DNA of 6,659 nt from Beijerinckiaceae bacterium (lineage in GTDB: Bacteria > Pseudomonadota > Alphaproteobacteria > Rhizobiales > Beijerinckiaceae): NCBI GenBank assembly GCA_947380915.1, contig CANCSY010000175.1:1-6659 (forward strand), in the 5' to 3' direction. Shown one piece after another: positions 4,682-6,659 of the stretch. How positions within the stretch are numbered: position 1 is the stretch's first letter; each line of letters opens with the position of its first letter. A program made the translations under genes and the position numbers. Below the pieces are notes generated by a model, which made no database searches, had not been told where the DNA came from, and was given only the letters and a program-made list of their open reading frames with translations.

Positions 4682-6659
4682 ATGACGACCAGGCGTGAGT
4701 TTCTTGGAACCATCCCCGCGACCGGCGCGGCATTCGCCATCGGCGGCGCCCTCATGGCCGAAGCCGGTCCCGCCTTGGCGCAGACGCTCCCGCCGCTTCA
4801 GCCGGGTCACTTCCACCCCAAGGGTAAGGCGGCGTCCAAACACACCATCGCCATCCTGCAAAAGGCACGCGAGACCCTGCCGTTCGGCGACACCCGAGAT
4901 TTCGACGAATTCAACCGTGGCCTGATCGCCCGGCGCGCAGACATGGTCATCAAGGCCGATGCCGGTCACAATGCGTGGGACCTCGGCCGCTTCGACTTCG
5001 TGAACCAGAAGGCCGAGTTCGACACTGTCCACCCGTCGATGCACCGCATCGCACAGCTCAACCAGAACTTCGGCCTCTATGAGGTGGTTCCCGGCATCTA
5101 TCAGGTACGTGGGTTCGACCTAGCCCAGACTACCTTCGTGCGCGGCAAGACAGGCTGGATCATCTTCGATGCGCTCGCCTCCGCCGAACCGATGCGCGCG
5201 GCCTGGGAACTTTTCCAGCAGCACAAAGGCGAAGGTCTGCCCGTCACCGGCGTGATCTTTTCGCATAGCCATGCCGACCATTACGGCGGCGTGCGCGCCG
5301 TGGTGACGGACGCCGACGTGGCCTCCGGCAAGGTGCCGATCATCGCCCCTGTCGGTTTCATGGAACACACGATCTCCGAGAACGTCTATGCGGGCAACGC
5401 GATGAACCGGCGGCTGTTCTACCAGTATGGCGTGCTCTTGCCGGTCAGCCCCTACGGCTTTGTAACGCAGGGCCTTGGTCAATCCGTGTCCTCGGGCAAC
5501 AACGGCCTGATCGCGCCGACCCGCGTGGTCGTGGAAGCGACCGAAGAGTTCGAGGTCGATGGGCTGCGCTTGGTCTTCCAGAACACGCCGGGGACCGAGG
5601 CCCCGTCCGAGATGAACACCTATATCCCAAGCTACAAGGCGCTGTGGATGGCCGAAAACGTGTCGGCCACGATGCACAACATCTACACCCTGCGCGGCGC
5701 ACAGATCCGGGACCCGCTGCGCTGGTCGAAATACATCAGTGAGGCGCTGCACCGTTACGGGCAGGAAGCCGAGGTGATGCTTGCTGCACACCACTTCCCC
5801 CGCTGGGGGAACTCGCGGATTCAGGAGGTGCTGCGCGCACAGCGCGACCTTTATGCGAACCTTAACAACCAGGTGCTCCACCTTGCCAACCAGGGCGTCA
5901 CGATCAGCCAGATCCACACCGTATATAAGGTGCCGAAGGCGCTCCAGGACACATGGCATTGCCGGGGTTACCATGGCTCGCCGGAACACAATGCGCGCGG
6001 GGTGGTGCAGCGGTATCTCGGCTTCTGGGACTGCAACCCGGCAACGTTGATCCCGCTGTCGCCCGCAGACTCCGCTCCGCTTTACGTCGAGATGATGGGC
6101 GGCGCCGGACCGATCATGGCAAAGGCGCGCAGCCTGCACGACACGGGCAACTACCTTCTGGCCATCGAAATACTGAACAAGCTGGTGCAGGCCCAGCCCG
6201 CCAATCAGGATGCCAAGGACATGCTGGCCGACGCCTTCGAACAGGTTGGCTACCAGCAGGAAAACCCCGGACTGCGCAACAGCTTCCTCGCAGGCGCCTA
6301 CGAGCTGCGCAGCGGCATCCCCGGCGGGACTTCGCCCAAATCCAGCGGCCCCGACCTGATACGCGCGATGTCAACCGAGCTTTGGCTCAACTTCCTTGGC
6401 GTGCGGATGAACTCCGCCAAGGCCGAAGGGCTACGCTTCACGATCAATCTTGTGCTGCCCGACGTAAAGGAGAAATACCTGATCGAGCTGGAAAACGCCA
6501 CCTTGACCAACGTGGCCGGGTTCCAGGCTGCGAAGCCCGACCTGACACTGACGCTGAACCGGACCGATCTTGAGGCGGTGATGATGGGTTCGATCACGCT
6601 CGGGGCGCAGATAGCCGCCGGCACCACCAAGGTCGAAGGTGACGCATCGATCCTCGGTA
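4682..6659 (+). CDS. Tat-exported alkyl/aryl sulfatase, metallo-beta-lactamase type (runs off window)
   Basis: 659 codons are open from ATG 4682 to the window end; the family length is about 660, so only a few residues are missing. AAGGAAG ends about 4 nt before the start. Residues 1-33 are a twin-arginine signal (TTRREFLG, then a mild hydrophobic stretch and ALA|Q), which predicts export of the folded, metal-loaded enzyme. The metallo-beta-lactamase domain follows, with HSHADHYGG (His195, His197, Asp199, His200), Glu306, Glu325 and His370. Offsets of 111, 130 and 175 from His195 match my recollection of the zinc ligands of Pseudomonas SdsA1. Then come the alkyl sulfatase dimerisation domain (roughly 400-520) and a C-terminal SCP2-like domain (from about 550) thought to hold the alkyl chain. 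The enzyme hydrolyses alkyl sulfates such as dodecyl sulfate to alcohol and sulfate. All key residues are present, so it should be active despite its decayed neighbours. Confidence 0.93.
   Translation, partial: MTTRREFLGTIPATGAAFAIGGALMAEAGPALAQTLPPLQPGHFHPKGKAASKHTIAILQKARETLPFGDTRDFDEFNRGLIARRADMVIKADAGHNAWDLGRFDFVNQKAEFDTVHPSMHRIAQLNQNFGLYEVVPGIYQVRGFDLAQTTFVRGKTGWIIFDALASAEPMRAAWELFQQHKGEGLPVTGVIFSHSHADHYGGVRAVVTDADVASGKVPIIAPVGFMEHTISENVYAGNAMNRRLFYQYGVLLPVSPYGFVTQGLGQSVSSGNNGLIAPTRVVVEATEEFEVDGLRLVFQNTPGTEAPSEMNTYIPSYKALWMAENVSATMHNIYTLRGAQIRDPLRWSKYISEALHRYGQEAEVMLAAHHFPRWGNSRIQEVLRAQRDLYANLNNQVLHLANQGVTISQIHTVYKVPKALQDTWHCRGYHGSPEHNARGVVQRYLGFWDCNPATLIPLSPADSAPLYVEMMGGAGPIMAKARSLHDTGNYLLAIEILNKLVQAQPANQDAKDMLADAFEQVGYQQENPGLRNSFLAGAYELRSGIPGGTSPKSSGPDLIRAMSTELWLNFLGVRMNSAKAEGLRFTINLVLPDVKEKYLIELENATLTNVAGFQAAKPDLTLTLNRTDLEAVMMGSITLGAQIAAGTTKVEGDASILG

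Noticed and set aside
4393..4755. A 120-codon minus-strand frame starting at 4755
   Set aside because: Only its downstream part (from about 4575 or 4539) is treated as the regulator remnant; the upstream part overlaps the start and signal peptide of the sulfatase.
5120..6139. A 339-codon open frame on the minus strand
   Set aside because: It lies wholly inside the sulfatase gene, its protein is rich in Arg and His without any recognisable motif, and the plus-strand frame has clear catalytic residues. It is an antisense shadow of GC-rich coding DNA.

Overview
The window looks like alphaproteobacterial DNA, probably from a sphingomonad or a Rhodobacterales relative. The basis is the high GC content, the phage tail proteins, the recombinase fragment and the Tat-exported alkyl sulfatase; I could not run a search. 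It holds the edge of a prophage tail module, a basic nucleoid-type protein, a stretch of decayed genes and one large intact enzyme gene.

Left part (1-2010, minus strand): a compact siphophage tail module read leftward, in the order tail tube protein, tail assembly chaperone, tape measure protein. The ATG of the chaperone gene overlaps the tail tube stop (ATGA). Just before its own stop the chaperone gene carries a slippery heptamer, A AAA AAC, followed 10 nt later by a strong inverted repeat. The -1 frame stays open for 105 more codons and lacks an ATG, GTG or TTG start near its beginning. This is the gpG/gpGT type of programmed frameshift, and the extension carries a CxxC-x3-CxxC cluster. 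No head genes lie upstream of the tail tube gene, so the prophage appears truncated or rearranged here.

Middle (2011-3250): the C-terminal remnant of a site-specific recombinase on the plus strand (2171-2440), an AT-richer stretch, then an apparently intact 147-residue histone H1-like protein. That protein has an Ala/Lys/Pro tail and a C-terminal helix-turn-helix-like segment. A possible hairpin terminator follows.

Right-middle (3250-4540, minus strand): four broken genes in a row. They are a cupredoxin with a one-base frameshift, a metallophosphoesterase missing its centre, an IS3-family fragment whose orfA is stopped by a Trp-to-stop change, and the N-terminal part of a probable AraC-type regulator. 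The regulator carries an in-frame TGA and is cut off exactly at the IS end.

Right end (4682-6659, plus strand): an intact, nearly complete Tat-exported alkyl/aryl sulfatase of the SdsA1/BDS1 metallo-beta-lactamase class, which runs off the window. It is divergent from the broken regulator, which may have lost control over it.
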